A stretch of 64,000 nucleotides of DNA from assembly GCF_006438965.1 (NCBI RefSeq), contig NZ_RCZM01000002.1:620001-684000 (forward strand). The letters run 5' to 3'. Positions 7,146 through 15,247 of the stretch are shown here, piece by piece (position 1 is the stretch's first letter; the number at the start of each line of letters is the position of its first letter). Both the position numbers and the translations under genes were made by a program. The notes under the pieces were generated by a model that made no database searches, was not told where the DNA came from, and saw only the letters and a program-made list of their open reading frames with translations. The DNA is from Pedococcus bigeumensis. GTDB taxonomy: Bacteria; Actinomycetota; Actinomycetes; Actinomycetales; Dermatophilaceae.

Positions 7146-8258
7146 TCACGTCAGGGTCAGGTGCAGGTCACGCCCGAGGATGCCGGCCAGCCGTGCCGCC
7201 TCCGCTTCGATGGCGGCATCAGGTCGGTGCCCCTCGTCGAGCCAGCTGACCGTGAGCTCGTCACCCTTGCGCGCCCACGTCCCACACACCACCCCTCCGA
7301 CGATGACCGGGTTGGCCTTGCGGGTCACCGGTTCCCGTCGGGACGTCGGCGTGACGTGGACGTCCTTGGTCCCTGGACCGATCACCCACTGGTCGTGCCC
7401 GGGAAGCAGCCGGACCGCCTCCGATGGCTCTGCGGACTGCAGTGCGTCGACGTCCTCGCGCAGGACGTATGCCGTGCTGCCCTCGACATCGACCGCCACC
7501 AGCCGGTCTCCGAGTCCCGCGACCCAGCCGCCCAGCCGTTTGCGGCCCGCGCTCAGGCCATTACCGAGCCAGTAGTGGACATGGTCGACGGTCGCCGGAC
7601 CGTAGGTCCGGAAGTACGCGGCAACAGCCCGCGGGCCCGCGTCCTCGAGGTCAGGTATGCCGCGCCAGCGTGGGTTGGTGTCGAGACGCTGGAACGTCGC
7701 CACTCCGTCGCGTGGCGGACCGAAGCTCATGTCGCCCTGCCAGGTGAGCGGCTTGACCAGCGTGCCGGCACCCTCGTCGAAGACGGCCTTCAGGTGCCGG
7801 TAGGCGCGGTGCCCCGCGAGCACCTCGCCGAGCTCGGCAACGGTCAGGGGTCCCTCGCTCAGGGCAGCGCGTACCGCGGCCCGGAAGTCGGGCCAGTCAG
7901 CCGCAGTGAGCCGGTAGTAGTCCACCCAGCTCGGAAGCTCCCACTGCCGGCCTGCCGACCTGAGGGCGAGGTAGCTGCCGCCGTCCTCCGGGGACAGGTA
8001 GTGCATCGAACCGCGGAACGCGAACACCTTGATGACGGCCCCGTCGACCAGCGCCTGCGCGAGCTCGCCCGGACGGGAGGTCGAGCGGCGGGTCCGGACA
8101 GCCAGCTCGGCGAGCGACTCGTCCATCGACAACACGGCGCCCAGTCGGCGGACGACGCCGGCCACCGACTCGGATCCCACGGGGGCGAGCAGCTGCCGCT
8201 CCATCCGCCAGGCCAGCGCCTGGGCCCAGGTCACCGAGATCTCCGTCGACGTACTCAT
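7146..8258 (-). CDS. Winged-helix DNA-binding domain protein (AlkZ/YcaQ-like, HTH_42)
   Basis: A 370-residue protein of the winged-helix family that includes the DNA glycosylase AlkZ/YcaQ. The layout is an N-terminal WAQALAWRMERQLL block, a FRGSMHYL motif, a helical middle and a C-terminal half with RLLPGHDQWVIGPG and KANPVIVGGVVCGTWARKGD, all typical of this family. Members act on damaged or crosslinked DNA, but many actinobacterial copies are uncharacterised, so a repair role is inference. It converges on the spermidine synthase-like gene and is divergent from the DksA-like gene. No strong Shine-Dalgarno is visible. Confidence 0.8.
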   Translation of the reverse strand: MSTSTEISVTWAQALAWRMERQLLAPVGSESVAGVVRRLGAVLSMDESLAELAVRTRRSTSRPGELAQALVDGAVIKVFAFRGSMHYLSPEDGGSYLALRSAGRQWELPSWVDYYRLTAADWPDFRAAVRAALSEGPLTVAELGEVLAGHRAYRHLKAVFDEGAGTLVKPLTWQGDMSFGPPRDGVATFQRLDTNPRWRGIPDLEDAGPRAVAAYFRTYGPATVDHVHYWLGNGLSAGRKRLGGWVAGLGDRLVAVDVEGSTAYVLREDVDALQSAEPSEAVRLLPGHDQWVIGPGTKDVHVTPTSRREPVTRKANPVIVGGVVCGTWARKGDELTVSWLDEGHRPDAAIEAEAARLAGILGRDLHLTLT

Positions 8259-8280
8259 GTCGGCAGACTCGCACGGGTTG

Positions 8281-8315
8281 CGGACGAACGACGTCCTGTT
8301 GGCCGACGTCGTCCG
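8281..8315. promoter_or_regulatory. Imperfect inverted repeat in a divergent promoter region
   Basis: CGGACGAACGACGTC (8281-8295) and GACGTCGTCCG (8305-8315) are inverted copies except for a 4-base insertion in the left arm. They lie between the winged-helix gene (start 8258, leftward) and the DksA-like gene (rightward), where a regulator could act on both. Confidence 0.35.
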
Positions 8316-8374
8316 AGCTCAGAAGCAAGCGGGGTGAAGGTGTCGCCGGTGGCTTCGTGCAGGATGCTGTGGTG

Positions 8375-8785
8375 ATGTCCGGACCGCCTCAGCAGCCGTC
8401 GTTCGACGGGGCTCCTGACGCCGCGCCATCGCGCGTCGACATCGAGGTCGCAGAGCGACTGCGCGAGGAACGGGACGAGGTCCGCGCTCGACTCGCCAGC
8501 ATGACCAGGGATCTCGAGGCCCTCTTCGCCGCGTCGGCTGACTCCAACGCCGATGACGAGCACGATCCCGAGGGTCAGACGATCGCCTACGAACGGTCCC
8601 AGCTCTCGGCGCTCATCCGGGTGGCTCAGGAACACCTCGCCGGTATCGAGGCCGCCACTGCTCGACTGCACCAGGGCAGCTACGGGATCTGCGAGGTGTG
8701 CCACCAGCCGATCGCCCCTGCCCGGCTGGAGGCCAGGCCGACGGCGCGGACCTGTGTGCGTCACACCGCACCCGCCAGGCGGTGA
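8375..8785 (+). CDS. TraR/DksA family zinc-finger protein
   Basis: A 136-residue protein with a long charged helical hairpin (VAERLREERDEVRARLASM, then ADDEHDPEGQTIAYERSQL) and a C-terminal finger ICEVCHQPIAPARLEARP...TCVRH. DksA-type proteins bind the RNA polymerase secondary channel. Here the finger is C-x2-C-x17-C-x2-H, with the usual fourth cysteine replaced by histidine, which could still ligate zinc. The ATG at 8375 is preferred (AGGA 11 bases upstream); an in-frame GTG at 8357 is the alternative. It is convergent with the gamma-glutamylcyclotransferase gene. Confidence 0.82.
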   Translation: MSGPPQQPSFDGAPDAAPSRVDIEVAERLREERDEVRARLASMTRDLEALFAASADSNADDEHDPEGQTIAYERSQLSALIRVAQEHLAGIEAATARLHQGSYGICEVCHQPIAPARLEARPTARTCVRHTAPARR

Positions 8786-8819
8786 ACGGGTCTGCGGGGA
8801 ACGGGTCCGGGCCGGCGGA

Positions 8820-9149
8820 TCACTGGCGCAGGGCGTAGACGTACGCGTGCACCACCCTCCTGCTCCCGAGCCTGACGGGGGCCAGCACCCTGTCGTAGCC
8901 ATCGCCCTCGAAGAGGTCGAGACGCTCCCAGTGCTCACCCAGCTCCTCGGACCTGAACAGCAGTCCGTCGACCTCTGGCTCGTCGTCGTCGAGGACGATG
9001 GCAGGGAAGCCCGCCGCGGCGCCCCACCCCTCGGGCAGGAGCCTGCCCCTGACCGTCCCCGGCTCCCAGGTGCCGGGCACGCCCTCCAGGACATGCGCGT
9101 TGGACCGGCCCGGCGCGAGCGTTCCGTAGACGAAGAGCCGATGCGTCAT
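8820..9149 (-). CDS. Gamma-glutamylcyclotransferase-like protein
   Basis: A 109-residue protein of the GGCT/BtrG fold. The substrate loop reads LFVYGTLAPG right after the start, and FRSEELGEHWERLDLFEGDGYDR carries the usual glutamate region, ending in VHAYVY. Such enzymes release 5-oxoproline from gamma-glutamyl compounds; the actual substrate is unknown. GAGGAGG lies about 8 bases before ATG 9149, which fixes the start. An in-frame extension upstream would read through the 21-bp repeat array as GGWRQ-type heptads and is rejected. It shares a divergent promoter region carrying that array with a membrane aminopropyltransferase-like gene. Confidence 0.85.
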   Translation of the reverse strand: MTHRLFVYGTLAPGRSNAHVLEGVPGTWEPGTVRGRLLPEGWGAAAGFPAIVLDDDEPEVDGLLFRSEELGEHWERLDLFEGDGYDRVLAPVRLGSRRVVHAYVYALRQ

Positions 9150-9177
9150 CCAGGTGCCTCCTCTTCCGAGCATCCGT

Positions 9178-9240
9178 CCACCGGTTTGCCTCCAGCCGCC
9201 ACCGTTTTGCCTCCAGCCTCCACAGTTTGGCTCCAACGGT
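9178..9240. repeat. Three 21-bp direct repeats in a divergent promoter
   Basis: Units 9178-9198, 9199-9219 and 9220-9240 share the pattern CCACCG(G/T)TTTGCCTCCAG; the third is more diverged. The 21-bp period is two helical turns, so a bound protein would see all copies on one face. The array is 29 bp upstream of the cyclotransferase start (9149, leftward) and 70 bp upstream of the membrane protein start (9310, rightward). Confidence 0.75.
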
Positions 9241-9309
9241 AGGCCGCCGCGTGGCCCGCCGCGTTGCTAGGTTCGCTCCAGGTGCAGACCGGCTGACGGA
9301 GGGGACGCA

Positions 9310-11367
9310 ATGCAGCAGGAGCACGAACGTGAGCTGGCCCACGACACGGGCCCGGCGGTCGCGGCACGCAGGCTGACCGTCCCCGTCCCCGGCAACCGGG
9401 TCCGCCTCGTCCTCGCCAGCGCGCTCATGCTGTTCGTCGAGCTGGCCCTGATCCGGTGGACGTCGTCCAACAACCTCTACCTCGTCCACATGACCAACTT
9501 CGTGTTGCTGGCCAGCTTCCTCGGCATCGGGCTCGGCTTCCTGCGGGGCAGAGCTGGCCACGACCTCTTCCCGTTTGGGCCGGTCCTCCTCGCCGTGCTG
9601 ATCGCGTTCGTCCTGGTGTTCCCGGTCCGAACGGGAACAGGCCGCGGCGGCCAGTGGCAGCTGGTGGGGCTCTTCGACTGGGCGCCCCTGCCACGCTGGC
9701 TCAGCCTGGCCGTGATCTTCGTGCTCACCGCGGCGACGCTGATGGCGCTCGCTCAGGAGGTGGCCCGGACCTTCAGCACCTTCGAACCGCTCGAGGCCTA
9801 CCGGCTCGACGTGATGGGCAGCCTGGCCGGCATCGTGACCTTCGCGGCGTTGTCGTTCCTCCGGCTCCCACCACTCGGCTGGGGCCTGGTCGGCGCCGCC
9901 GTGTTCGTGGTCCTCCTTGGCCGTCGGCTGCGGATGGTGCGGCGGCTGCCGGTCCTGGCCCTCGGCGCCCTCGTGCTGATGCTGGGAGCCGAGTCGGTCG
10001 TCGGGTCCTTCCAGTGGTCGCCCTACTACAAGATCCACACCACACAGCTCTCCGGCGGGCTCTTCCGGGTCGAGGTCAACAACACTCCGCTCCAGACCGC
10101 CCTCCCGGTGTCCGACATCCGCCGCGACTCGCCCTTCTACCTGTACCCGTACACCTACGCCGGTTCGCGCGACGACGTGCTCGTCATCGGGGCGGGCACC
10201 GGCAACGACGTGGCCGTGGCGCTCGCCCAGGGCGCCAAGCGGGTCGACGCCGTGGAGATCGACCCGGCCATCATGCAGCTCGGTCGCGACCACCATCCCG
10301 ACCGGCCGTACTCCGACCCGCGCGTGACGACCCACGTCGACGACGGCCGGGCGTTCATGGAGCGCACCGACCGGCGCTACGACCTCATCCTGCTCGCGCT
10401 GCCAGACTCGGCGACCATCGTCACCGGCCAGTCGGCGCTGCGACTGGAGAACTACCTCTTCACCACCCAGGCTCTCACCCAGGCCCGTTCTCTCCTCAAG
10501 CCCGACGGCACGTTCGCCATGTACAACTACTACGAGCCGTGGCTGCTCGACCGCTACGCCAACACCGTCCGCACCGTCTACGACGCGGCGCCGTGTGTGC
10601 AGCTCGGCCCCAGCTACGGTCCGCGCCAGCAAGCGGTCCTCACCCTCCGCAAGGACGCCAGCACCGGTGGGTGCACGACGACGTGGACGCCGCGGACCAC
10701 CGCCCTCGAGCCCTCCGTCGACGACCGCCCGTTCCCCTACCTCGGGTCCCGCACGATCCCGTCCTTCTACCTCTGGATGCTCGGCCTGGTGCTGCTTGCG
10801 TCCGTCGTGGCGGTGCGTTCGGTCGCAGGACCGCTGCGCACCATGCGCCCCTATGCCGACCTGTTCTTCATGGGCACAGCGTTCCTGCTGCTGGAGACCA
10901 AGAACGTCGTCCAGTTCGCACTGCTCTTCGGCACCACCTGGGCGGTGAACGCAGCCGTCTTCGCCGGCGTGCTGCTCAGCGTCCTCGCCGCGATCGAGGT
11001 GGCCCGCCGCGTCACCATCGGTCGCCCGATCCTCCTGTATGCCGCGTTGCTCGCCGCCCTCGCGGCCGCCTGGCTGATCCCGCAGGATGCCTTGCTCGAC
11101 CTCTCCTTGGTGCCACGGTTCCTGGCCGGCGTGACCATCGCCTTCGCGCCGATCTTCATCGCCAACCTGCTCTTCGCCGTGCGGTTCAAGGGCGTCGGCT
11201 CGAGCACGGTCGCCTTCGGGGCGAACCTGCTGGGCGCCATGGTGGGCGGTGCCTTGGAGTACCTCGCACTCATCTTCGGCTTCAACGCGCTGCTCGTCGT
11301 GGTCGCGGCGCTGTACGGGCTGGCGCTGCTCACCGGGCGCAGGCACCTGGTCGTCTCCAGCACCTGA
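9310..11367 (+). CDS. Integral membrane spermidine synthase-like protein
   Basis: A 685-residue protein with an N-terminal bundle of about six membrane helices (residues ~30-220), a central aminopropyltransferase-like Rossmann domain, and another five to six helices at the C-terminus. The central domain has VLVIGAGTGNDVAVAL (SAM/MTA loop), VEIDPAIMQLGRDHHP and VDDGRAFME, then the conserved DLILLALPDS. Membrane-embedded polyamine aminopropyltransferases of this layout are common in bacteria and mostly uncharacterised. GGAGGGG stands about 6 bases before ATG 9310. Its promoter carries three 21-bp repeats shared with the divergent cyclotransferase gene. Confidence 0.85.
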   Translation: MQQEHERELAHDTGPAVAARRLTVPVPGNRVRLVLASALMLFVELALIRWTSSNNLYLVHMTNFVLLASFLGIGLGFLRGRAGHDLFPFGPVLLAVLIAFVLVFPVRTGTGRGGQWQLVGLFDWAPLPRWLSLAVIFVLTAATLMALAQEVARTFSTFEPLEAYRLDVMGSLAGIVTFAALSFLRLPPLGWGLVGAAVFVVLLGRRLRMVRRLPVLALGALVLMLGAESVVGSFQWSPYYKIHTTQLSGGLFRVEVNNTPLQTALPVSDIRRDSPFYLYPYTYAGSRDDVLVIGAGTGNDVAVALAQGAKRVDAVEIDPAIMQLGRDHHPDRPYSDPRVTTHVDDGRAFMERTDRRYDLILLALPDSATIVTGQSALRLENYLFTTQALTQARSLLKPDGTFAMYNYYEPWLLDRYANTVRTVYDAAPCVQLGPSYGPRQQAVLTLRKDASTGGCTTTWTPRTTALEPSVDDRPFPYLGSRTIPSFYLWMLGLVLLASVVAVRSVAGPLRTMRPYADLFFMGTAFLLLETKNVVQFALLFGTTWAVNAAVFAGVLLSVLAAIEVARRVTIGRPILLYAALLAALAAAWLIPQDALLDLSLVPRFLAGVTIAFAPIFIANLLFAVRFKGVGSSTVAFGANLLGAMVGGALEYLALIFGFNALLVVVAALYGLALLTGRRHLVVSST

Positions 11368-11413
11368 GGCCCTCCCGCCGGGCGGACGGACACCGCGCCG
11401 ACGGGGTGGGCGC

Positions 11414-12112
11414 TCAGGCCTCGGGGGTGTCCAGACCCTTGGCGATGGCGAAGCGCACCAGCTCGATCCGGTTGTGCAGCTGCAGCTTGCCGAGGGTGTT
11501 CTGCACGTGGTTCTGCACGGTCCGGTGCGAGATGAACAGGTCGGACCCGATCTCCTTGTAGGACATGCCGGTCGCGACGAGCTTGAGCACCTCGGTCTCG
11601 CGCTCGGTCAGCTCGGGGATGGGCCGCGACGGGTCGGTCTGCGGCTGGGTCGACATCTTGCGGAACTCTCCCAGCACCAGACCAGCAAGCCCCGGCGTGA
11701 ACACCGCGTCGCCCCGCGCGGTCGCGTGGACCGCGGCGACGATCTCCTCGCGGGACGCGGACTTCACGAGGTAGCCGGTGGCTCCCGCCTTCACCGCCTC
11801 CAGGACGTCCTGCTGCTCCCCCGACGCCGACAGGACCAGCACCCGGGTGGCCAGGGAGCCCAGCGCGGCGCACACCTCGTGGCCCCGCATGCCCGGCAGG
11901 TTGAGGTCGAGGACGAGCACGTCCGGCCGGGTGGCCTTGGTGCGGTTCACCGCAGCAGGTCCGTCGTCCGCCGTGGCCAGCACGGTCATGCCGGCCTCGG
12001 CGAGGTCGCGCGCCACGGCGTCCCGCCACAACGGGTGGTCGTCCGCGACCACCACGCTCACTGGTGCCGCATCCGGAGTCCCGGCTTCGATCTCGGTCTC
12101 GTGCTCGGTCAT
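11414..12112 (-). CDS. NarL/LuxR-type response regulator (MacS partner)
   Basis: A 232-residue regulator. Receiver domain residues ~18-135 with D24/D25 pocket, phospho-acceptor D69 in VLVLDLNLPG, and the lysine in GYLVKSAS. The LuxR-type helix-turn-helix is LTERETEVLKLVATGMSYKEIG followed by ISHRTVQNHVQNTL. ATG 12112 overlaps the upstream kinase stop by 4 bp (12109-12112), so the pair is translationally coupled. The target genes cannot be deduced from the sequence. Confidence 0.93.
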   Translation of the reverse strand: MTEHETEIEAGTPDAAPVSVVVADDHPLWRDAVARDLAEAGMTVLATADDGPAAVNRTKATRPDVLVLDLNLPGMRGHEVCAALGSLATRVLVLSASGEQQDVLEAVKAGATGYLVKSASREEIVAAVHATARGDAVFTPGLAGLVLGEFRKMSTQPQTDPSRPIPELTERETEVLKLVATGMSYKEIGSDLFISHRTVQNHVQNTLGKLQLHNRIELVRFAIAKGLDTPEA

Positions 12113-13296
12113 CGCACTCCTTGGTTGTCGCGTCCGCCATCCTTCGGCGCCCGCATCCGCACGGTCACCCCGGCACCCTCCCGGCCCGAGTACTCGGCCG
12201 TCCCGCCCAGGTCGCTCAGCCGGCCCCGGATGCTCGACGAGGCGCCCAGCCGCCCAGCGGCAGCGGCCTCGTCGAGGCGGCCAGCCGGCATACCCACGCC
12301 GTTGTCACGCACGGTCAGGGCGACCTCGCCGCCCTCGTCCTCGACGAGGACCCACGCCTGAGCCGCCTCACCCGCGTGCAGCCGCACGTTGTCCAGCGCC
12401 GCCCCCACCGCTGCCACGAGCTCACCGGCCACCCGTGGCGGCACGAGCACCGGGTCGGCCGGGGCCACCAGGTGCACCCGTCCCCCGGCGAACCTCCCGA
12501 GCTGCTGGCGCAAGTCGAGGTCGCCGGTCACGGTGGCTTCGGTGTCGGCCGACGAGGTGCCGCTGACGAGGGCGCGCAGCAGTCGCTCCTGGTCAGCCGC
12601 CATGCCCCCGAGCTCAGCAGCCTCGCCGCCCAGCTGGGTGCCGCGGCGGTTGATGAAGGCCAGGGTCTGCAGGACGCCGTCGTGCACGGTGCGGGCCAGC
12701 CGCTCGCGTTCGCGCACCTGCGCCTCCAGCGCCAGCGCCTCGCGCAGCTTGGCGTGGCCCTCCCGGGCCAGGTCGCAGGCGTAGCCGATCAGGGTGCCGA
12801 TGAGCACCAGCAGCACGATGTTGTTGACCGTGTTGGGCGTTGCCTTGCCGACCTCGACCACGTCGACGATGCCGATGAAGACGGCGGCCAGCAGGCCACC
12901 CTTGCGGCCGAACAGCACCGCCGCCGACACGACGCCGGCCGCTGGCCAGATGGTGGGAAGGGTGCGTGACCCCTCCTCGATGGCCGTGGCTGTGTCGACC
13001 AGGAGAGTGGCCATGATCGCGGCGGCGCCGAGCAGCAGCTCGACCACGACCAGCCAGAGCCGCCGCCGCCGGTAGAAGACCAGGAAGACGGTCCAGACAC
13101 CGAGCAGGCCGAGCACCGCCCAGCCGAGGGCGGGTCGCGCCAGGTCGTGCGGACGGTCCGCGAGGGAGTAGGCGGCATACGCCAGCGCAATCGGGCGGAA
13201 GGCGTCGATGCCCTTCCAGAAGGCCGACACGACTTCGGGCTGGGAGTCCGGTGCCGCGATGGCCCGGCGCGCGGACAGGCTCAGGTGCCGCGCCAC
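12109..13296 (-). CDS. MacS-family sensor histidine kinase
   Basis: A 395-residue kinase from GTG 13296. Five to six membrane segments (roughly residues 30-175) are followed by a coiled linker (AREGHAKLREALALEAQVRERERLAR, beyond residue 180), the phospho-acceptor box RTVHDGVLQTLAF, and a HATPase domain with VGAALDNVRLHA and VRDNGVGMP. This layout matches the MacS group of actinobacterial kinases that pair with a LuxR regulator. GTG 13296 has GAGGG upstream and avoids running into plsC, whose stop is at 13310; longer in-frame starts exist but would overlap plsC by 150 bp. It ends in a 4-bp overlap with its regulator. Confidence 0.9.
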   Translation of the reverse strand: MARHLSLSARRAIAAPDSQPEVVSAFWKGIDAFRPIALAYAAYSLADRPHDLARPALGWAVLGLLGVWTVFLVFYRRRRLWLVVVELLLGAAAIMATLLVDTATAIEEGSRTLPTIWPAAGVVSAAVLFGRKGGLLAAVFIGIVDVVEVGKATPNTVNNIVLLVLIGTLIGYACDLAREGHAKLREALALEAQVRERERLARTVHDGVLQTLAFINRRGTQLGGEAAELGGMAADQERLLRALVSGTSSADTEATVTGDLDLRQQLGRFAGGRVHLVAPADPVLVPPRVAGELVAAVGAALDNVRLHAGEAAQAWVLVEDEGGEVALTVRDNGVGMPAGRLDEAAAAGRLGASSSIRGRLSDLGGTAEYSGREGAGVTVRMRAPKDGGRDNQGVR

Positions 13297-13309
13297 TGCG
13301 AAGGTGCCC

Positions 13310-14269
13310 TCAGCTCGCCGCGCGGGCGCCCGGGGGGACCTCACCGGACGCGTCCCCGGCGTCGACGCGGACACCCTCCTCGACCACGACCTGTCCGCGG
13401 TCGAGCGAACGGTCGTCGTCGTCGCTCTCGGTGTCCTCGTCGATGTCACCGGCGGCGTCGTCGACGCTGGGGCGCACCTTGAGGGCGGTCTCGTCGTCGC
13501 CGGCGTCGAGGGCCTCCTCGAGCTCCTTGGCGGCCGAGCCCGGCAGGGCAGCCTCCTGGAGCTCGCGGGCCTTGGTCTTGGCAGCGGCGAGGATGCGGTC
13601 CTTCATCGACGTGGCGTACATGTCGACGTACTCCTGGCCGGACAGCAGCATCAGCTCGTACATGATCTCGTCGGTGATCGAACGCAGGACGAAGCGGTCG
13701 TCCTCCATGCCCTCGTAGCGAGAGAAGTCCAGCGGCTTGCCGATCTTGACGCCGATCCGGATCAGCTTGGGGATCTTGGTGCCGGTCGGCTGGGCCTTGT
13801 CGGTGCCGATCATCGCGACGGGCAGCACCTTGACGTGACCCTCGAGGGCCATCCGGGCGACGCCGGTGCGACCGCGGTACAGCCGGCCGTCGGGGCTGCG
13901 GGTGCCCTCGGGGTAGATGCCGAGCAGCTCGTCGCGGCGCAGCACCTTCAGGCCCGAGCGCAGCGCCGCCTCACCGGCGCGACCGCCGGACCGGTCCACC
14001 GGGAGCTGACCGACGCCGCGGAAGAATGCTGCCGTCATCCGGCCCTTGATGCCTCGCCCGGTGAAGTAGTCCGACTTCGCCAGGAAGGTCATCCGGCGCG
14101 GGATCACCAGCGGGAGGAAGATCGAGTCCGAGAAGGACAGGTGGTTGCTCGCGAAGATGGCCGCGCCGTCGTCGGGAATGTTCTCCTCGCCCTCGACCCA
14201 CGGGCGAAAGAGCAGCTTGAGGATCGGGCCAAGAACGACCGTCTTGAGCACCCAGTAGAACACCAGCAC
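13310..14269 (-). CDS. plsC: PlsC-type 1-acyl-sn-glycerol-3-phosphate acyltransferase
   Basis: A 319-residue acyltransferase that should add the second acyl chain to lysophosphatidic acid at the membrane. The HX4D box is NHLSFSD (H43, D48), followed by FRGVGQLPVDRSGG and GIYPEGTRS. An N-terminal hydrophobic stretch precedes it. The C-terminal ~70 residues are a highly acidic tail (DEDTESDDDDRSLD...) absent from the core family. GGAGGTG lies 6-7 bases before ATG 14269. It is the first gene of a leftward unit with the MacS kinase and regulator, 13 bases upstream of the kinase start. Confidence 0.88.
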   Translation of the reverse strand: MLVFYWVLKTVVLGPILKLLFRPWVEGEENIPDDGAAIFASNHLSFSDSIFLPLVIPRRMTFLAKSDYFTGRGIKGRMTAAFFRGVGQLPVDRSGGRAGEAALRSGLKVLRRDELLGIYPEGTRSPDGRLYRGRTGVARMALEGHVKVLPVAMIGTDKAQPTGTKIPKLIRIGVKIGKPLDFSRYEGMEDDRFVLRSITDEIMYELMLLSGQEYVDMYATSMKDRILAAAKTKARELQEAALPGSAAKELEEALDAGDDETALKVRPSVDDAAGDIDEDTESDDDDRSLDRGQVVVEEGVRVDAGDASGEVPPGARAAS

Positions 14270-14349
14270 ACCTCCGAAGTGACGCGGTGAACTCTACGGT
14301 ACCCAAGGGGCTGTCGTGGCCCGTGCGAGAATGCGCCACCCCCAGATCT

Positions 14350-14374
14350 GTTCAAGTGTTCAGTGCGTTCAAGT
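14350..14374. repeat. Direct repeat GTTCAAGT, possible operator
   Basis: GTTCAAGT occurs at 14350-14357 and 14367-14374, 17 bp apart, with a related ATCAAG a few bases further. The copies lie in the 153-bp region between divergent plsC and an alpha/beta hydrolase gene, about 50 bases upstream of the hydrolase start. Confidence 0.35.
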
Positions 14375-14422
14375 ATCTGATCAAGCACCCGTCTGTTTCG
14401 GCACCCGCCCCAGGAGTCCCCC

Positions 14423-15166
14423 TTGTCCGTGCTGCCCGGCGCTGAGCCCTACTCCCACGACGGATCCGACACCGGAGTCCTGCTGGTCCACGGCTTCACG
14501 GGCACGCCGCAGAGCATGCGTCCGTGGGGTGAGCACCTCGTCGAGCGGGGCTACACGGTCCGCGTGCCTCGGCTGCCCGGGCACGGGACCACGTGGCAGG
14601 AGATGAACCGGACCCGCTGGGACGACTGGTATGCGGTCGTCGACGCCGCGTTCCGCGAGCTGCACGAACGCTGTGCCCGGGTCTTCGTCGGTGGGCTCTC
14701 GATGGGTGGGGCGCTCGCCCTCGCCCTCGCGCAGGAGCACGGCCCGCGCGTCTCCGGACTGGTCCTGGTCAACCCGGCCGTGAAGTTCGAGGACTGGCGG
14801 GTCCGGCTGGTCCCGGTCCTCAAGTACGTCATGCCCAGCGCGGCCGCCATCGCCAGCGACATCAAGAAGCCCGGAGTCGTCGAGCTCGCCTACGACCGGT
14901 CGCCGGTGCACGCCGCGCACTCCCAGTTCACGGCGTGGAAGAACGTCATCCGCGACCTGCCCGAGGTGACCCAGCCGGTGCTCCTGCTGCACTCGCCGGA
15001 GGACCACGTGGTGCCGGCGTCGAGCTCCGAGCTGGTCCTTGCCCGCATCTCCAGCGAGGACTCCACCGAGATCCTGCTCCACGACAGCTACCACGTGGCT
15101 ACCCTCGACAACGATGCGCCACGTATCTTTGAGGAGTCGGTGCAGTTCATCGAGCGACTGAGCTAG
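14423..15166 (+). CDS. Alpha/beta hydrolase (carboxylesterase / monoacylglycerol lipase type)
   Basis: A 247-residue hydrolase. HGFTGTPQSM gives the oxyanion hole, GLSMGG the nucleophile elbow with S93, LLHSPEDHVVP the acid region and DSYHVATLD the catalytic histidine. The short cap and overall size match esterases active on acyl esters of glycerol or xenobiotics. The start is TTG 14423 with CAGGAG about 7 bases upstream. Being divergent from plsC suggests a lipid context (inference). A hairpin at 15178-15199 follows the stop. Confidence 0.88.
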   Translation: MSVLPGAEPYSHDGSDTGVLLVHGFTGTPQSMRPWGEHLVERGYTVRVPRLPGHGTTWQEMNRTRWDDWYAVVDAAFRELHERCARVFVGGLSMGGALALALAQEHGPRVSGLVLVNPAVKFEDWRVRLVPVLKYVMPSAAAIASDIKKPGVVELAYDRSPVHAAHSQFTAWKNVIRDLPEVTQPVLLLHSPEDHVVPASSSELVLARISSEDSTEILLHDSYHVATLDNDAPRIFEESVQFIERLS

Positions 15167-15177
15167 TCCGAGTCCGC

Positions 15178-15199
15178 CCGAAGCTCGTCCGAGCTTCGG
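15178..15199 (+). terminator. Hairpin terminator after the alpha/beta hydrolase
   Basis: CCGAAGCTC (15178-15186), loop GTCC, GAGCTTCGG (15191-15199): a perfect 9-bp stem 12 bases after the hydrolase stop. Confidence 0.65.
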
Positions 15200-15247
15200 C
15201 GGGGGCTGGTCCGAGCCAGCCACTCGATCAAGACCAAGGGGCATTCC

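Noticed and set aside
8935-11346. Very long open frame on the minus strand opposite the membrane aminopropyltransferase-like gene (about 800 codons)
   Set aside because: It is rich in His, Gln, Glu and Gly with no domain, typical of the antisense of a high-GC membrane protein gene; the plus-strand gene has a ribosome site and recognisable motifs.
9456-11561. Long plus-strand open frame in the wrong phase of the membrane aminopropyltransferase-like gene
   Set aside because: Arg/Pro/Ala-rich low-complexity translation; the correct frame carries SAM-binding motifs and membrane helices.
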